The notes: generated by a model from the sequence alone, not told the origin. A DNA stretch of 64,000 bases from Actimicrobium sp. CCC2.4 (GCF_034347385.1 NZ_CP133777.1:3906001-3970000), one strand, 5' to 3'. Positions 7,880 to 17,478 are shown, counted from the stretch's first letter. Numbers and translations are program-made.

Positions 7880-8578
7880 ATGAAACCCGAAGCTGCCCGG
7901 AAATCTGCACCTGAGCTCGAAGAATTAAACGAAAAATTACGTCGCGACGTGATGCGTGCACTGGAACCATACGGCACGCAAGCGCTGTCCGCATTGGCGC
8001 ACATGTCGGACGCGGAACGCACGCGATGGCTGTTCTGGAATCTGCATGAAAACCTCGATACCGTGCGCGCCCACGAGCCATCGCTGGTGGGGCAGATTAT
8101 CCGTACCCAGTTGACCGTCAGCGATGGTCTGTCCATGTGGAGCGAAAAATACGGACTCGAAAAACGCGCCGAATTCAGCTGCAAATGGCAACTGTTGCTC
8201 AAGCCATCGAGCTATGAAAGCGAACAGGCGTACCCGCTCAACGATGGCTGGATCGACCTGTCTATCGGCGATGGGCCGCCGCCCCATCCCGCGTTGCAGG
8301 CCGGCCAGAAAGGCTATCTCGATTCGGATAGCGCGCTATATCCGAACCAGTTGTTCCTGTACGGATGGGTCAGCGAAGCGGTCTGGCAGGAAATCAAACC
8401 GCAGTTGTACAACGCCAGTGCGAACTGCCACACCGATATTTACCTGCGCGATAATTTTTTATTCCCGGTCAAACCTGGCCTTGCTTTTCTGACCGGTCCG
8501 GCCGGTGCGCTGGGCATCACCAACCTGGAATTTCGTACCTCGACCCAGCCACGCCTGACCTCCTGGGTCAGGTCTTGA
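7880..8578 (+). CDS. Hypothetical protein (232 aa)
   Basis: I do not recognise the family. The start at 7880 was chosen for its GGAG ribosome-binding site at 7870-7873; the longer reading would need a TTG. The product is soluble with no signal peptide. A charged helical N-terminus (APELEELNEKLRRDVMRAL) leads to a tryptophan-rich middle (RWLFWNLHENLDTVRAHEPS) and a beta-rich C-terminal half (GWIDLSIGDGPPPHPALQAG, then LFLYGWVSEAVWQEI). It follows the other unrecognised gene on the same strand. Its last 11 bases overlap the end of the DoxX gene transcribed toward it, an unusually tight convergent junction. Composition matches the surrounding genome. Confidence 0.6.
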   Translation: MKPEAARKSAPELEELNEKLRRDVMRALEPYGTQALSALAHMSDAERTRWLFWNLHENLDTVRAHEPSLVGQIIRTQLTVSDGLSMWSEKYGLEKRAEFSCKWQLLLKPSSYESEQAYPLNDGWIDLSIGDGPPPHPALQAGQKGYLDSDSALYPNQLFLYGWVSEAVWQEIKPQLYNASANCHTDIYLRDNFLFPVKPGLAFLTGPAGALGITNLEFRTSTQPRLTSWVRS

Positions 8579-9032
8579 CACGACCATCGAGCCAGCCATC
8601 GACCGATGCCTTACCGGGACCATACGCAATCAGCACCAGCAATAGCGCACCCCAGTAAGCGTGGTCGTTCACCGCGGCAGGACATTCAAACATGAAAAGT
8701 TGTGGATACGACAGAACGGCCATCAGGTTCACCACGAACAATCCGATGGCAGCCGGTCTCGAAAACAGCCCTAGTAACAAGAGCACCGGAAAGACCAGCT
8801 CGCCGCCTGCCCCCATCACGGCGGCCAGTTCGGGTGGCAGCAAGGGCACGTGGTACTCATCCCGGAACAGCGCTAGCGTGGCATCCCAGTCACCGATTTT
8901 CACGAGACCGGATTTAAAGAACTGCCAGCCGACATACAGGCGGATGGCCAGTGCGATCAGCGCGCCGCCAAGCGTAACAAGGACCTGATCAAAACTCGCG
9001 ATACGGCGATGCAGACGAAAGAAACTTTCCAT
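8568..9032 (-). CDS. DoxX family membrane protein of the bufferin operon (BufD-like)
   Basis: A 154-residue integral membrane protein with four predicted helices: LVTLGGALIALAIRLYVGW, the ELVFPVLLLLGLF region, IGLFVVNLMAVLSY, and WGALLLVLIAYG. The GWQFFKSGLVKIGDWD segment is typical of DoxX proteins. It is the last gene after the bufferin precursor and maturase, 25 bases downstream of the latter, which is the normal place for the DoxX-like member of bufferin operons. ATG at 9032 is preceded by a GGAG site. Its role in the pathway is not settled; a membrane redox or export-linked role is likely. Its stop overlaps the convergent hypothetical gene by 11 bases. Confidence 0.85.
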   Translation of the reverse strand: MESFFRLHRRIASFDQVLVTLGGALIALAIRLYVGWQFFKSGLVKIGDWDATLALFRDEYHVPLLPPELAAVMGAGGELVFPVLLLLGLFSRPAAIGLFVVNLMAVLSYPQLFMFECPAAVNDHAYWGALLLVLIAYGPGKASVDGWLDGRVKT

Positions 9033-9057
9033 GATTCATGACTCCATTGAAAAGGGA

Positions 9058-10683
9058 TTAGGGATCGATGGCCACCAGCACTGCCTGTTGCAGCCATTGC
9101 TGCAAGTGCGCGCCCAGATCAAAACCAGCGTCAATCTCCAGCGCCGCATCCACTGCTGCACCCAGCGTGGCGCCTTGCTGCAACAGACTTAATGCAGCGT
9201 GGGCAGCCGGACTGAGTGGCAGCAACACCACGCGCCACTGCGGCCGCGCGACCAGCATCAAGCAAGGCACATCGAGCGCCTCCGGAAACGGCGTTGCACT
9301 GTCGGGTTGATGGGCCTGCCACAGATCGGCAATCGCCCAGCGCGACGCCAGCAAACGGCAGGCCGGATGCAAGTGGCAACGGGCCTGATCGAACTGATCG
9401 GGTGTCCAGGTCGCCAGCACGACAGGATCGAAGGGGGCCGCGGTTGCGGCGTAATGGGCGCGATGCACCGCCCATTCGGTACGTGCCATATCGGGAAAAT
9501 ACGGGTAAGCGGCAACATGCTCAAAATCCGCAAGGAAATCGGCAAAGCCTTCACCGACCTGATTCAGATCACCGCTGGTGGACGGTTGCTGCTTGCCATA
9601 GGCACGCGCGAGCGCCGCAAAAAATTCTTCGCCGACGAGTGCCTGCAAGACCGGGTACGCCGCAGCGAGCGCCTTGTCCCAGGTCGCTGTGAGATTGCCA
9701 CGGTACAACGCAAGACGCTGTCTCACCAGTTGGGCATCTCCATTGAACAGCGAAATGGCGTCGGCTTCGACCGTATGGTCCAGCAAAGCGGCTGCCATCC
9801 GGCCCTGGCTGACGGAGAGCGACGGATACGGCGGTGGCAAGTGCATCTCTGCAACGATGTCCTGCGCGCGTCGGGCTTCATCCAGCAGCACGGTAATGTC
9901 CGGAATGTCGGTGTCCCATTCGATCAAGGTGGCGATCGGGCCGAAGCGCTGCAGTGCCGCGCGGTACAACGCCCAGACCGGTGCCGCAACGCGATCACCA
10001 TGGTGGTCGATCACGGCATCCGGCGTCACCAGATGTCCGGCCAGATGAAATTCGCCAATGCTGCCGGCCGACACCTCGGCCAGCGCCGCCAGCGCATCTT
10101 CGCCGTGGTTGCACTGGTTGACGTAGAGATTATTGAGGTCCAGCAGAATGCCGCAACCGGTGCGACTGACCAGTGCGGCAAGGAATTCGGTCTCGGTCAT
10201 CGTATCGGCGCGAAAGCGCAAATACGTCGAGACGTTTTCAATGAGCAGGCGGCGACCGAGCGCTTGCTGGATCCGGTCGACCCGCTCCGACACCAGCTGC
10301 AATGCGGCAGGCGTCAGCGGCATCGGCAGCAAGTCATTGAGATGCCGGTCATCGACGGCACCCCAGCACAGATGCTCGGACACCAGCACCGGGTCGACGC
10401 GGCGCACCGTGTCGCAGACCCGCTGCAAATGCTGCTCCGAAAAGCCCGCTGCCGACCCGATACCCAGGCCGACACCATGCAAACTGATCGGATAATCCTG
10501 CCGCAGCTGGTCCAGTACATGCGCATCCCAGCTGCCGGCATCAAGATAATTTTCGGTGTGGACTTCCAGCCAGTCGACCTTGGGACGCTGCGCCAGAAAA
10601 TCCCGGTAGTGCGGTGCCCGCAATCCGATCCCGACACCGGACGCGCCAAACAGGGCCTGGCCCGGAGCAGGATAGGATGACAT
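9058..10683 (-). CDS. Bufferin maturase fusion: MNIO (DUF692) enzyme plus DUF2063 partner
   Basis: One 541-residue frame holds two proteins that are usually separate. Residues about 1-290 are a multinuclear non-heme iron oxidase of the DUF692/MbnB type: [64 protein letters not shown] and LIEWDTDIP supply the expected His/Asp/Glu metal ligands. Residues about 310-541 are a DUF2063 protein ([35 protein letters not shown], then [14 protein letters not shown]). In bufferin systems the first modifies cysteines of the precursor and the second is its partner that engages the peptide. Start ATG 10683 lies 13 bases after the precursor stop; no good ribosome-binding site is visible, so coupling is likely. 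No internal stop separates the halves. Confidence 0.9.
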   Translation of the reverse strand: MSSYPAPGQALFGASGVGIGLRAPHYRDFLAQRPKVDWLEVHTENYLDAGSWDAHVLDQLRQDYPISLHGVGLGIGSAAGFSEQHLQRVCDTVRRVDPVLVSEHLCWGAVDDRHLNDLLPMPLTPAALQLVSERVDRIQQALGRRLLIENVSTYLRFRADTMTETEFLAALVSRTGCGILLDLNNLYVNQCNHGEDALAALAEVSAGSIGEFHLAGHLVTPDAVIDHHGDRVAAPVWALYRAALQRFGPIATLIEWDTDIPDITVLLDEARRAQDIVAEMHLPPPYPSLSVSQGRMAAALLDHTVEADAISLFNGDAQLVRQRLALYRGNLTATWDKALAAAYPVLQALVGEEFFAALARAYGKQQPSTSGDLNQVGEGFADFLADFEHVAAYPYFPDMARTEWAVHRAHYAATAAPFDPVVLATWTPDQFDQARCHLHPACRLLASRWAIADLWQAHQPDSATPFPEALDVPCLMLVARPQWRVVLLPLSPAAHAALSLLQQGATLGAAVDAALEIDAGFDLGAHLQQWLQQAVLVAIDP

Positions 10684-10696
10684 CGGAACGGGGGGA

Positions 10697-10960
10697 TTAC
10701 TTGGGAGCAGCGAGTGTACCGCCGGCTTTTTCGCAGGTGCCCTTGGCGACGTATTTCCACTCACTGGCGTCCATATCCTTCTTGGCCTGGCCTGCGCAGG
10801 AATGGCTACCGGTGACGGAGGCGCAATCGTTTTGGCCGGCTTTGGCGATACCAAAACATTTTTCCTTGTCAGCCGCAGCAGTGGCGGCGTGAACGGTAGA
10901 AAGGCCGGCAACACACATTGCGGACAGGGCAGTAGCGAACAGGGCTTGACGAGCATTCAT
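10697..10960 (-). CDS. Bufferin precursor peptide (DUF2282, BufA1-like)
   Basis: An 87-residue secreted precursor of a copper-binding RiPP. A signal peptide covers residues 1-25 ([10 protein letters not shown]..., cleavage expected after VHA). The mature part carries four cysteines at positions 35, 46, 55 and 76 in the family pattern [14 protein letters not shown], then HSCAGQ, then WKYVAKGTC. Known bufferins have such cysteines converted by the MNIO enzyme and help cells withstand copper in the periplasm. ATG at 10960 has a strong AAAGGAAA site; a longer upstream reading lacks support. The modifying enzyme gene follows at once, and a possible ECF-type promoter lies upstream. Confidence 0.92.
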   Translation of the reverse strand: MNARQALFATALSAMCVAGLSTVHAATAAADKEKCFGIAKAGQNDCASVTGSHSCAGQAKKDMDASEWKYVAKGTCEKAGGTLAAPK

Positions 10961-11021
10961 GATTATTTCCTTTAAAAGTGAAGTGGAGTAATTCAACAGG
11001 GCTTGCGGTGAAACTGAAGCG

Positions 11022-11050
11022 TAGTCGCGGAGCATGATGGATTGCTTACA
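11022..11050 (-). promoter_or_regulatory. Possible ECF sigma-factor promoter of the bufferin operon
   Basis: On the minus strand TGTAAG (11050-11045) and CGACTA (11027-11022) are separated by 17 bases and lie about 60 bases upstream of the precursor start. The spacing and the TGTAA core resemble ECF-type promoters, and DUF2282 operons are often under ECF control. No ECF sigma gene is in the window. The match is only approximate. Confidence 0.35.
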
Positions 11051-11233
11051 CCTGAAACCCATCATTTTTCCGGATTTTTAATGCTAGTCGAACCAGAGAC
11101 CAAAAATCAATACCGGGTAGCCGCAGCACAACGGTGCACCACGTACCATCAGCCACAGGTTAACCTGCCTCAAATTATTCTGCCGGCAGAGGCACCGTCC
11201 CGTACACTTCGCTGACCTCCCTTCTGAAAGAGC

Positions 11234-11884
11234 ATGTCGATGCCCAACCTTATTTATATCGCTGATCCGATGTGTTCCTGGTGTTACGGATTCGGTCCTG
11301 AACTGACCGCCCTGCTCGACGGTTTGCCTGGCCTGCCGGTCGAGATTGTGCTCGGCGGACTGCGCGCTTATAACAGCGACCGCATGGATGCGCCCATGAA
11401 AGCCGAGCTGATGACGCACTGGAAAAAAGTCCACGAGACCAGCGGCTTGCCGTTTTCCGACCATGCCATCGAGCAGCCCGGTTTTGTCTACAACACGGAA
11501 CCTGCTTGCCGCGCCGTCGTCGCCGCCCGCACGCTGGCACCGCAGGTAACGCTAGCCGTATTCACGGCCATCCAGCAGGCGTTTTATGTCGACGGGCGCG
11601 ATGTGACACAGAGCGCCGTACTGGCCGACATTGCCAGCACTGCGCTAACAAACGCCGGTGTACCAACCGACACCGACGCCTTCGAAACCCTGTGGGCATC
11701 GGAAAAAATCGTGCTCGCCACACATGCCGATTTTGTCCAGACCAAGGCCTGGAAAATCGATGGCTTCCCAATGCTGGTACTGGAACGCAATGGCCAGCTC
11801 GACATGGTCACCGCCGGCTATCTGCGCATGCCGGCACTGGTCGAACAATTGCAGGCGCTGGTCGACAATCCCCGTCAGGCCTGA
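11234..11884 (+). CDS. DsbA family thiol oxidoreductase-like protein
   Basis: A 216-residue thioredoxin-fold protein with the CxxC active site CSWC at residues 15-18 (DPMCSWCYGFG), followed by the long helical insertion typical of DsbA/FrnE-like proteins and the cis-proline region KIDGFPMLVLERNGQ. No signal peptide is present, so it probably acts in the cytoplasm, unlike classical DsbA. The CSWCYGF motif is shared with a group annotated as DsbA family or protein-disulfide isomerase. Start ATG at 11234; a second in-frame ATG is two codons later. It is divergent from the bufferin operon and convergent with phaB, with a shared terminator between. Confidence 0.87.
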   Translation: MSMPNLIYIADPMCSWCYGFGPELTALLDGLPGLPVEIVLGGLRAYNSDRMDAPMKAELMTHWKKVHETSGLPFSDHAIEQPGFVYNTEPACRAVVAARTLAPQVTLAVFTAIQQAFYVDGRDVTQSAVLADIASTALTNAGVPTDTDAFETLWASEKIVLATHADFVQTKAWKIDGFPMLVLERNGQLDMVTAGYLRMPALVEQLQALVDNPRQA

Positions 11885-11893
11885 TCCGGGCCA

Positions 11894-11934
11894 TAAAAAA
11901 AGGCGTCACCCCGTTCAGGGTGACGCCTTTTTTA
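11894..11934. terminator. Bidirectional terminator between DsbA-like gene and phaB
   Basis: AAAAGGCGTCACCC pairs with GGGTGACGCCTTTT around a short loop, with A-run and T-run on either side, so it can work for both converging genes. Confidence 0.93.
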
Positions 11935-11948
11935 TGTCTGCTCAGCCA

Positions 11949-12689
11949 TCAACACATGTGCTGTCCGCCATTGATCGCGATATTCGCACCGGTCAAAAAT
12001 GCGGCTTCATCCGACGCCAGATAAGCCACCAGTCCGGCAACTTCTTCGGGCTTGCCCAGGCGCGCCATTGGAATTTGCGGAATGATCTTGCTGTCGAGGA
12101 CTTCCTGCGGAATCGCCATCACCATCTTGGTACCGATATAGCCCGGCGAGATCGTGTTGACGGTGACGCCCTTGCGCGCCACTTCCAGCGCCAGCGCCTT
12201 CGTAAAACCATGCATGCCGGCTTTGGCGGCCGAATAGTTGGTTTGCCCGAATGCGCCCTTCTGACCATTGACCGACGAGATATTGATGATGCGACCCCAA
12301 CCGCGATCGACCATGCCATCACACACCGGCTTGGTCATATTGAACACGGAATCGAGGTTGGTGCCGATCACCGCATCCCAGTTCGGCTTGTCCATTTTCT
12401 TGAAGGTCATGTCACGCGTAATGCCGGCATTATTGACCAGCACATCAATCGGCCCGATCTCGGCCGCGACCTTCGCTGCACAGGCTGCCGCCGAATCATA
12501 ATCGGCGACATCACACGAATAGGCACGGAAGTTGTAGCCCAGCTTTTCCATTTCTGCCAACCAGGCAGCCGACTTGTTATTGCCAGGTGAATAGGTCGTC
12601 ACGACCTGATATCCAAGTGCCGCGAGCTTGACGCAAACGGCCTCGCCCAACCCCCCCATACCGCCAGTAACCAGTGCTACACGTGCCAT
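11949..12689 (-). CDS. phaB: Acetoacetyl-CoA reductase (PhaB)
   Basis: NADPH-dependent reduction of acetoacetyl-CoA to (R)-3-hydroxybutyryl-CoA, the second step toward polyhydroxybutyrate. The 246-residue short-chain dehydrogenase has the nucleotide-binding TGGMGGLGEAV motif, NNAGITRD, the catalytic serine in INISSVNGQKG and the YSAAK tyrosine/lysine pair (QTNYSAAKAGMHGF). The C-terminus NGGQHMC is typical of PhaB. It lies 63 bases downstream of phaA, in the usual phaA-phaB order. The polymer synthase phaC is not in the window. Confidence 0.95.
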   Translation of the reverse strand: MARVALVTGGMGGLGEAVCVKLAALGYQVVTTYSPGNNKSAAWLAEMEKLGYNFRAYSCDVADYDSAAACAAKVAAEIGPIDVLVNNAGITRDMTFKKMDKPNWDAVIGTNLDSVFNMTKPVCDGMVDRGWGRIINISSVNGQKGAFGQTNYSAAKAGMHGFTKALALEVARKGVTVNTISPGYIGTKMVMAIPQEVLDSKIIPQIPMARLGKPEEVAGLVAYLASDEAAFLTGANIAINGGQHMC

Positions 12690-12752
12690 TTTTTGTCTCC
12701 TGTTGTTTTACGTTTAAAACCATTAGGTTTTGGATTGTAACTGACTGAAGTC

Positions 12753-13928
12753 TTAGCGCTCGATGGCCAGTGCCACGCCCATGCCGCCGCCGATACACAG
12801 GCTGGCCAGTCCACGCCTGGCATCGCGACGGATCATTTCGTGGATCAGCGTCACCAGGATGCGGCAACCTGATGCGCCAATCGGATGACCCAGGGCAATC
12901 GCGCCACCGTTGACATTGATCTTGCTGGTATCCCAACCCATCTGCTTGTTGACCGCAATGGCCTGGGCAGCGAAGGCTTCGTTGATTTCCATCAAGTCGA
13001 GGTCGGCGTGCGTCCAGCCGGCTTTTTTGAGACACAGCTGCGCGGCAGGGACCGGACCCATGCCCATGATGCTCGGGTCGAGACCAGCCGACGAATACGC
13101 CTTGATGCGGGCCAACGGCGTGAGGCCAAGTTCCTTGGCCTTGGCGGCCGACATCATCATCACGGCGGCCGCGCCGTCATTGAGGCCGGAGGCATTGCCG
13201 GCGGTAACCGTACCGTCTTTGGCAAAGGCAGGACGCAAGGCAGCCAGCGATTCGAGCGTGGCACCGGCCTTGATGTATTCATCGGCATCAAACTGGAAAT
13301 TACCTTTTTTGCTGGCGATCTCGAGGGACAGGATTTCATCCTTGAACTTGCCGGCTTTCTGTGCGGCTTCGGCCTTGTTTTGAGAAGCCACCGCGAAGGC
13401 ATCCTGCTCGGCGCGCGTAATTTCGTATTTCTTGGCGACGTTCTCGGCAGTGGTGCCCATGTGATACTGATTGAAGGCATCCCACAAGCCATCGACGATC
13501 ATCGTGTCGACCAACTTTGCATCACCCATGCGGAAACCGTCGCGCGAACCGTTGAGCACATGCGGCGACGCGCTCATGTTTTCCTGGCCACCGGCGATGA
13601 TGATGTCGGCGTCGCCGCAGAAGATCGCCTGGGCGGCAAGATGCGTGGCCTTGAGGCCGCTACCGCAGACCTTGTTGATGGTCATGCCCGGCACCATGTC
13701 CGGCAGGCCGGCATGGATCAGCGCCTGACGCGCCGGGTTCTGTCCGCAACCGGCGGCCAGCACTTGTCCCATGATGACTTCGCTGACCAGCCGCGGATCG
13801 ATGCCGGTCTGTGCCAGCAAACCCTTGATGACATGCGCGCCCAGATTGACGGCAGGAACTTTGGCCAACGTGCCGCCGAATTTACCAACCGCTGTTCTGA
13901 GGGCTGCGACGATGACGACTTCATTCAT
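12753..13928 (-). CDS. phaA: Acetyl-CoA C-acetyltransferase (PhaA)
   Basis: Biosynthetic thiolase condensing two acetyl-CoA molecules to acetoacetyl-CoA. At 391 residues it is full length. The acylated cysteine lies in KVCGSGLKA, the histidine in [17 protein letters not shown], and the second cysteine in SLCIGGGMG. The start was set at ATG 13928, which has a GGAGA site at good spacing; the longer reading needs a TTG. It is transcribed with phaB immediately downstream. Upstream is a 480-base gene-poor region that must hold the promoter. Confidence 0.95.
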   Translation of the reverse strand: MNEVVIVAALRTAVGKFGGTLAKVPAVNLGAHVIKGLLAQTGIDPRLVSEVIMGQVLAAGCGQNPARQALIHAGLPDMVPGMTINKVCGSGLKATHLAAQAIFCGDADIIIAGGQENMSASPHVLNGSRDGFRMGDAKLVDTMIVDGLWDAFNQYHMGTTAENVAKKYEITRAEQDAFAVASQNKAEAAQKAGKFKDEILSLEIASKKGNFQFDADEYIKAGATLESLAALRPAFAKDGTVTAGNASGLNDGAAAVMMMSAAKAKELGLTPLARIKAYSSAGLDPSIMGMGPVPAAQLCLKKAGWTHADLDLMEINEAFAAQAIAVNKQMGWDTSKINVNGGAIALGHPIGASGCRILVTLIHEMIRRDARRGLASLCIGGGMGVALAIER

Positions 13929-14411
13929 TGAGTTCTCCAAAAGGGGTAATGGGGGCGATGCATGCCGGATGAACGCGCCGAAAAGGGCACTTGTGTCGCG
14001 CCAACCGGACTTTGCCTGTCTTTACGCAAACGCGACGAGTATTACGCATTTTATAATCTTCGCATAGGGGGTCGGCGTTGACGCAGCAGAAGATCGCGTG
14101 CAATTGTTTTGCCTGCAATTCATTGCGACGCAATCTATTTGCACTGAAAAGAAAATTAACACGCGCAATGGCACGGATAACGGCGGTGCCGCAGCGCGGT
14201 AATTTCAGGCGCGGCCTGAAGGCCGGCGCGGATGGCGGGCCACCAGTCGTCACACTGCAATGGCGCAGTATTGGTGCTGTTCTTTGTGGCAGAATAGGCC
14301 TGTCCAAGAAATTCCCTGGCCAATGCAGGCAAACGGACAGGCTGACGAAGTGACTCCCGCTGCAGCCTCGCGGGCAATTATTGCAGATCGACTTTCAATG
14401 GAGTCTTTGAA
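13929..14411. other. Gene-poor region between phaA and the 59-codon gene
   Basis: A divergent control region of about 480 bases. It has an A+T-rich core (about 14030-14160) with TATAAT-like sequence near 14050 and ACTGAAAAGAAAATTAACAC near 14143. The reading frames across it (for example 14078-14353) have no plausible ribosome-binding site, random-looking products and no family resemblance, so I do not call them. No terminator or tRNA seen. Confidence 0.5.
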
Positions 14412-14591
14412 TTGAACCATCTCAATAAGAACAACTACATCAACACCGCGCAGCTCAAGGAAATCATGACTGCGCCGCCGATGACCGCCGAACAGCATGC
14501 GATCATTATCCGCAAACGTATCAAGGACCGCCGCATGATCGAAGAAGCGCGCGAAAAAAGAACCGGTGAAGACGACCTGTTCGGCGACTGA
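14412..14591 (+). CDS. Small charged hypothetical protein (59 aa, TTG start)
   Basis: A short gene with a TTG start; GGAG at 14400-14403 lies eight bases upstream, good spacing, and no in-frame ATG precedes it back to a stop at 14343. The product begins with an Asn-rich stretch (NHLNKNNYINTAQL) and continues as a strongly charged helix (AIIIRKRIKDRRMIEEAREKR) ending in the acidic tail GEDDLFGD. It has no membrane segment. Another ATG at 14398 starts a five-codon frame that stops inside the new gene. It converges on the ABC transporter operon with 21 bases between. Function unknown; existence moderately supported by the ribosome-binding site and amphipathic composition. Confidence 0.5.
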   Translation: MNHLNKNNYINTAQLKEIMTAPPMTAEQHAIIIRKRIKDRRMIEEAREKRTGEDDLFGD

Positions 14592-14612
14592 CGCCGGTTT
14601 GGCCGCAACGCG

Positions 14613-15590
14613 CTAGCTGATCTCGGCAACCCGATGACAAGCCACCAGCCGGCCATCGAACGGTACCAGCGCAGGGACTTCGACGCGGCAGCGCTCCTGC
14701 GCAAACGGACAGCGGGTGTTGAAGGCGCAGCCGGGCGGCGGCGCTATCGGTGACGGCAACTCTCCGGTAAGAATAATTTTTTCCTGACGCTGCGCCGGAT
14801 CGATGCGCGGTGTGCTGGCCAGCAAAGCGCGCGTGTACGGATGCAGCGGACGGGCAAAAATGGTTTCCTTGCTGCCGTGTTCCACGGCCTTGCCCAGATA
14901 CATCACCATCACGTCGTCGGCGATATGTTCGACCACTGCCAGATTGTGGGAAATGAACAGATACGCCACGCCGCTGGCTTGCTGCAAATCCATCAGCAGG
15001 TTCAGCACCTGCGCCTGGATCGAGACATCCAGCGCCGACACCGGCTCATCGGCAACAATCACTTTCGGATCCAGCATCAGGGCGCGCGCAATCGCAATGC
15101 GTTGGCGCTGGCCGCCGGAAAACATGTGCGGATAACGGTTGATGTGCTCGGGCCGCAAGCCAACCTGCGCCATCATCGATAGCGCCCTGGCTGTCCGTTC
15201 GGCCTTGTTCAGACGGGTATTGATCTCGAGCGGTTCGGCCAGCATCGCGCCGACTTTCTTGCGCGGATTGAGGCTGGCATACGGATTCTGGAACACCATC
15301 TGCACTAGCGGACGCACGCGCTTGAGCGTGGCGCGATCGGCCGTGGCGACGTTGGCGCCATCCATCCACAACTCGCCGCCGCTGGGCGGTTCGATCATCG
15401 TGATCTGGCGCGCCAGCGTCGACTTGCCACAACCGGACTCGCCCACCACGGCCAGCGTCTTGCCGGCCACCAGCGTGAACGACACGCCGTCGAGCGCACG
15501 CGCCCAGGCTTTCGGCCTCAGGAAACCCTGCGATACCGGGTAATGTCTGGCCAGATTTTTTGCTTCGAGCAGTGCCACGGCATCTGTCAT
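14613..15590 (-). CDS. Dipeptide/oligopeptide ABC transporter ATPase (DppF/OppF type)
   Basis: A 325-residue ATPase energising peptide uptake from the cytoplasmic side of the membrane. Walker A is GESGCGKST, the signature is [14 protein letters not shown], Walker B is [12 protein letters not shown], followed by the switch histidine in FISHNLAVV. The C-terminal oligopeptide/dipeptide extension has [15 protein letters not shown], a cysteine cluster that can bind an iron-sulfur centre in this group. It is the last gene of a four-gene operon; its ATG overlaps the stop of the upstream ATPase as ATGA. Confidence 0.93.
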   Translation of the reverse strand: MTDAVALLEAKNLARHYPVSQGFLRPKAWARALDGVSFTLVAGKTLAVVGESGCGKSTLARQITMIEPPSGGELWMDGANVATADRATLKRVRPLVQMVFQNPYASLNPRKKVGAMLAEPLEINTRLNKAERTARALSMMAQVGLRPEHINRYPHMFSGGQRQRIAIARALMLDPKVIVADEPVSALDVSIQAQVLNLLMDLQQASGVAYLFISHNLAVVEHIADDVMVMYLGKAVEHGSKETIFARPLHPYTRALLASTPRIDPAQRQEKIILTGELPSPIAPPPGCAFNTRCPFAQERCRVEVPALVPFDGRLVACHRVAEIS

Positions 15591-16603
15591 GGTGCGACCT
15601 CTTCCTTGTGCCAGTTGTTGGTGGGCTGGCCGCTGGCGTCCAACGGAAAATGGCAGCGCACTTGCGCCTCAGCCGGACCCGTTAGCTCCGGCCGCTGGTT
15701 GCGGCATAACGCGGTTGCATAGGCGCAGCGCGGGCTGAGCAGGCAGCCGTCGGGCCGGTCGTACTGACCCGGCACGACACCGGGAATGGTCTGCAGGCGC
15801 GCACGGCCGATATTGTGTTCGGGCAGCGCTGCCAGCAAAGCCTGCGTGTAAGGATGGCGCGGCGCACTGAAAATGTCGGGCACGCGGCCGGTCTCGAACA
15901 CCTGTCCGGCATACATCACGACGACCCGCTGCGCGGTCTGGGCGATCACGCTCAGGTCATGCGTGATCAGCATCAATGCCATGCCACGGTCACGCTGCAA
16001 TTGCAGCAGCAATTCCAGCATCTGCGATTGCACGGTGACGTCGAGTGCCGTGGTTGGCTCGTCGGCGATCAGCAGGCGCGGATTGCAGGCAATCGCCATG
16101 GCCACCATCACGCGCTGGCTCATGCCGCCGGAGAGCTGATGCGGATACGCATCGAGGCGGCGTTCAGGGTCAGGAATATCCACTTGCTGCAACAGCGCCA
16201 GCGCCTTGGCACGCATCACTGCATTGCTGCCGCCCTGATGCACGCGCAAGGTTTCGATCAGCTGATAGGCCACCGTGAAGCACGGATTGAGGCTGGTCAT
16301 CGGATCCTGAAAAATCATCGCGATATCCTTGCCGAGCAGGCTGCGCCGTTCGCGCCCGGGCATGCTCTGCAGTTCGCGACCGTCGTAGGCCATGCGCGTC
16401 GCCGTGACCCGGCCCGGATAATCGATCAGTCCCATCAGCGCCAGCGAGGTCACGCTTTTGCCGGAGCCGGACTCGCCGACGATGCCGACGACTTCGCCTT
16501 CGGCAATCGTCAGGTCGAGGCCATCGACAGCCGTGAACGGGGATTTTTCCGAGCCGAATTCGACCCGCAGGTTCTGTAGTTCAAGAAGCGCCATCGTGGT
16601 CAC
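15587..16603 (-). CDS. Dipeptide/oligopeptide ABC transporter ATPase (DppD/OppD type)
   Basis: The partner ATPase, 338 residues. Walker [10 protein letters not shown], signature [15 protein letters not shown], Walker [13 protein letters not shown] and the C-terminal [15 protein letters not shown] cysteine cluster mark it as the DppD/OppD class. The GTG at 16603 overlaps the upstream permease stop (GTGA), which supports it over the ATG three codons later. It would pair with the following ATPase as a heterodimer on the two permeases. Confidence 0.92.
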   Translation of the reverse strand: MTTMALLELQNLRVEFGSEKSPFTAVDGLDLTIAEGEVVGIVGESGSGKSVTSLALMGLIDYPGRVTATRMAYDGRELQSMPGRERRSLLGKDIAMIFQDPMTSLNPCFTVAYQLIETLRVHQGGSNAVMRAKALALLQQVDIPDPERRLDAYPHQLSGGMSQRVMVAMAIACNPRLLIADEPTTALDVTVQSQMLELLLQLQRDRGMALMLITHDLSVIAQTAQRVVVMYAGQVFETGRVPDIFSAPRHPYTQALLAALPEHNIGRARLQTIPGVVPGQYDRPDGCLLSPRCAYATALCRNQRPELTGPAEAQVRCHFPLDASGQPTNNWHKEEVAP

Positions 16604-17478
16604 CGTTTCAGTTTCGGGTCGAGCGCGTCACGCAAACCGTCGCCCATCAAATTGAAGGCCAGCACCGAGACCAGGATCGCCAGGCCGGGGAAGGTCACGA
16701 CCCACCACGCGCTCTGGATAAACTCAAGCGCACTGGCCAGCATCGAACCCCATTCCGGTGTCGGCGGTTGTGCGCCCAGTCCCAAAAAACCCAGCGCGGC
16801 GGCATCAAGGATCGCGCTCGAAAATCCCAGCGTAGCTTGCACGATCAGCGGTGCGGCACAATTGGGCAGCACGCAATTGAACATCAACCGGACCGTGCCG
16901 GCACCGGCGATGCGCGACGCGTTGACGTAGTCCTTCTGCATTTCGCCGATGACGGCAGCACGGGTCTGGCGCGCATAATGCGGCAGCATCACGATGGCAA
17001 TTGCGTACATCGCATTCATCAGGCCCGGTCCGAGGATGGCCACCACGGCGACTGCCAGCAGCAGGCTGGGCAGCGCCAGCATGATGTCCATCAGCCGCAT
17101 CAGCGCCACTTCGACGACGCCGCGAAAGAAGCCGGCGACCAAGCCGATGATCACGCCGATGGTCAGCGACAGCGTCACCGAGACCAGCCCGATAACCAGC
17201 GACAAGCGCGTGCCGTGGATCAGCCGCGACAGCATGTCGCGCCCGACCGGATCGGTGCCGAGAATGAACTTGCTGCTGCCGCCGGCCTGCCACATCGGCG
17301 GCACAAGCGTCGCATCACGGTATTGCTCGATCGGTGAATACGGCGAAATCACATCCGCCAGCAGCGCGGTCAGGACCAGTACGATCACCACCGCCAGGCC
17401 GATGACGGCACCGCGATTCTGACTGAAGTAATTCCATAGTTCGCGCAGCGGATGCGGCTGCAAGTCAGGGGCGCTCAT
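16600..17478 (-). CDS. Dipeptide/oligopeptide ABC transporter permease (DppC type)
   Basis: A 292-residue inner-membrane permease with an N-terminal OppC extension ([21 protein letters not shown]) and the BPD transport domain. [24 protein letters not shown] is the diagnostic DppC motif. The EAA loop region contains [23 protein letters not shown]. Six membrane segments are expected. ATG overlaps the upstream dppB-like stop (ATGA). Confidence 0.92.
   Translation of the reverse strand: MSAPDLQPHPLRELWNYFSQNRGAVIGLAVVIVLVLTALLADVISPYSPIEQYRDATLVPPMWQAGGSSKFILGTDPVGRDMLSRLIHGTRLSLVIGLVSVTLSLTIGVIIGLVAGFFRGVVEVALMRLMDIMLALPSLLLAVAVVAILGPGLMNAMYAIAIVMLPHYARQTRAAVIGEMQKDYVNASRIAGAGTVRLMFNCVLPNCAAPLIVQATLGFSSAILDAAALGFLGLGAQPPTPEWGSMLASALEFIQSAWWVVTFPGLAILVSVLAFNLMGDGLRDALDPKLKR

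Noticed and set aside
9199-10680. 493-codon plus-strand open frame
   Set aside because: It runs antisense through the bufferin maturase fusion, whose metal-ligand motifs are clear. Product is Arg/Gln/His-rich and resembles no family.
14078-14353. 91-codon plus-strand open frame upstream of the small gene
   Set aside because: No ribosome-binding site, random composition, lies in the phaA control region.
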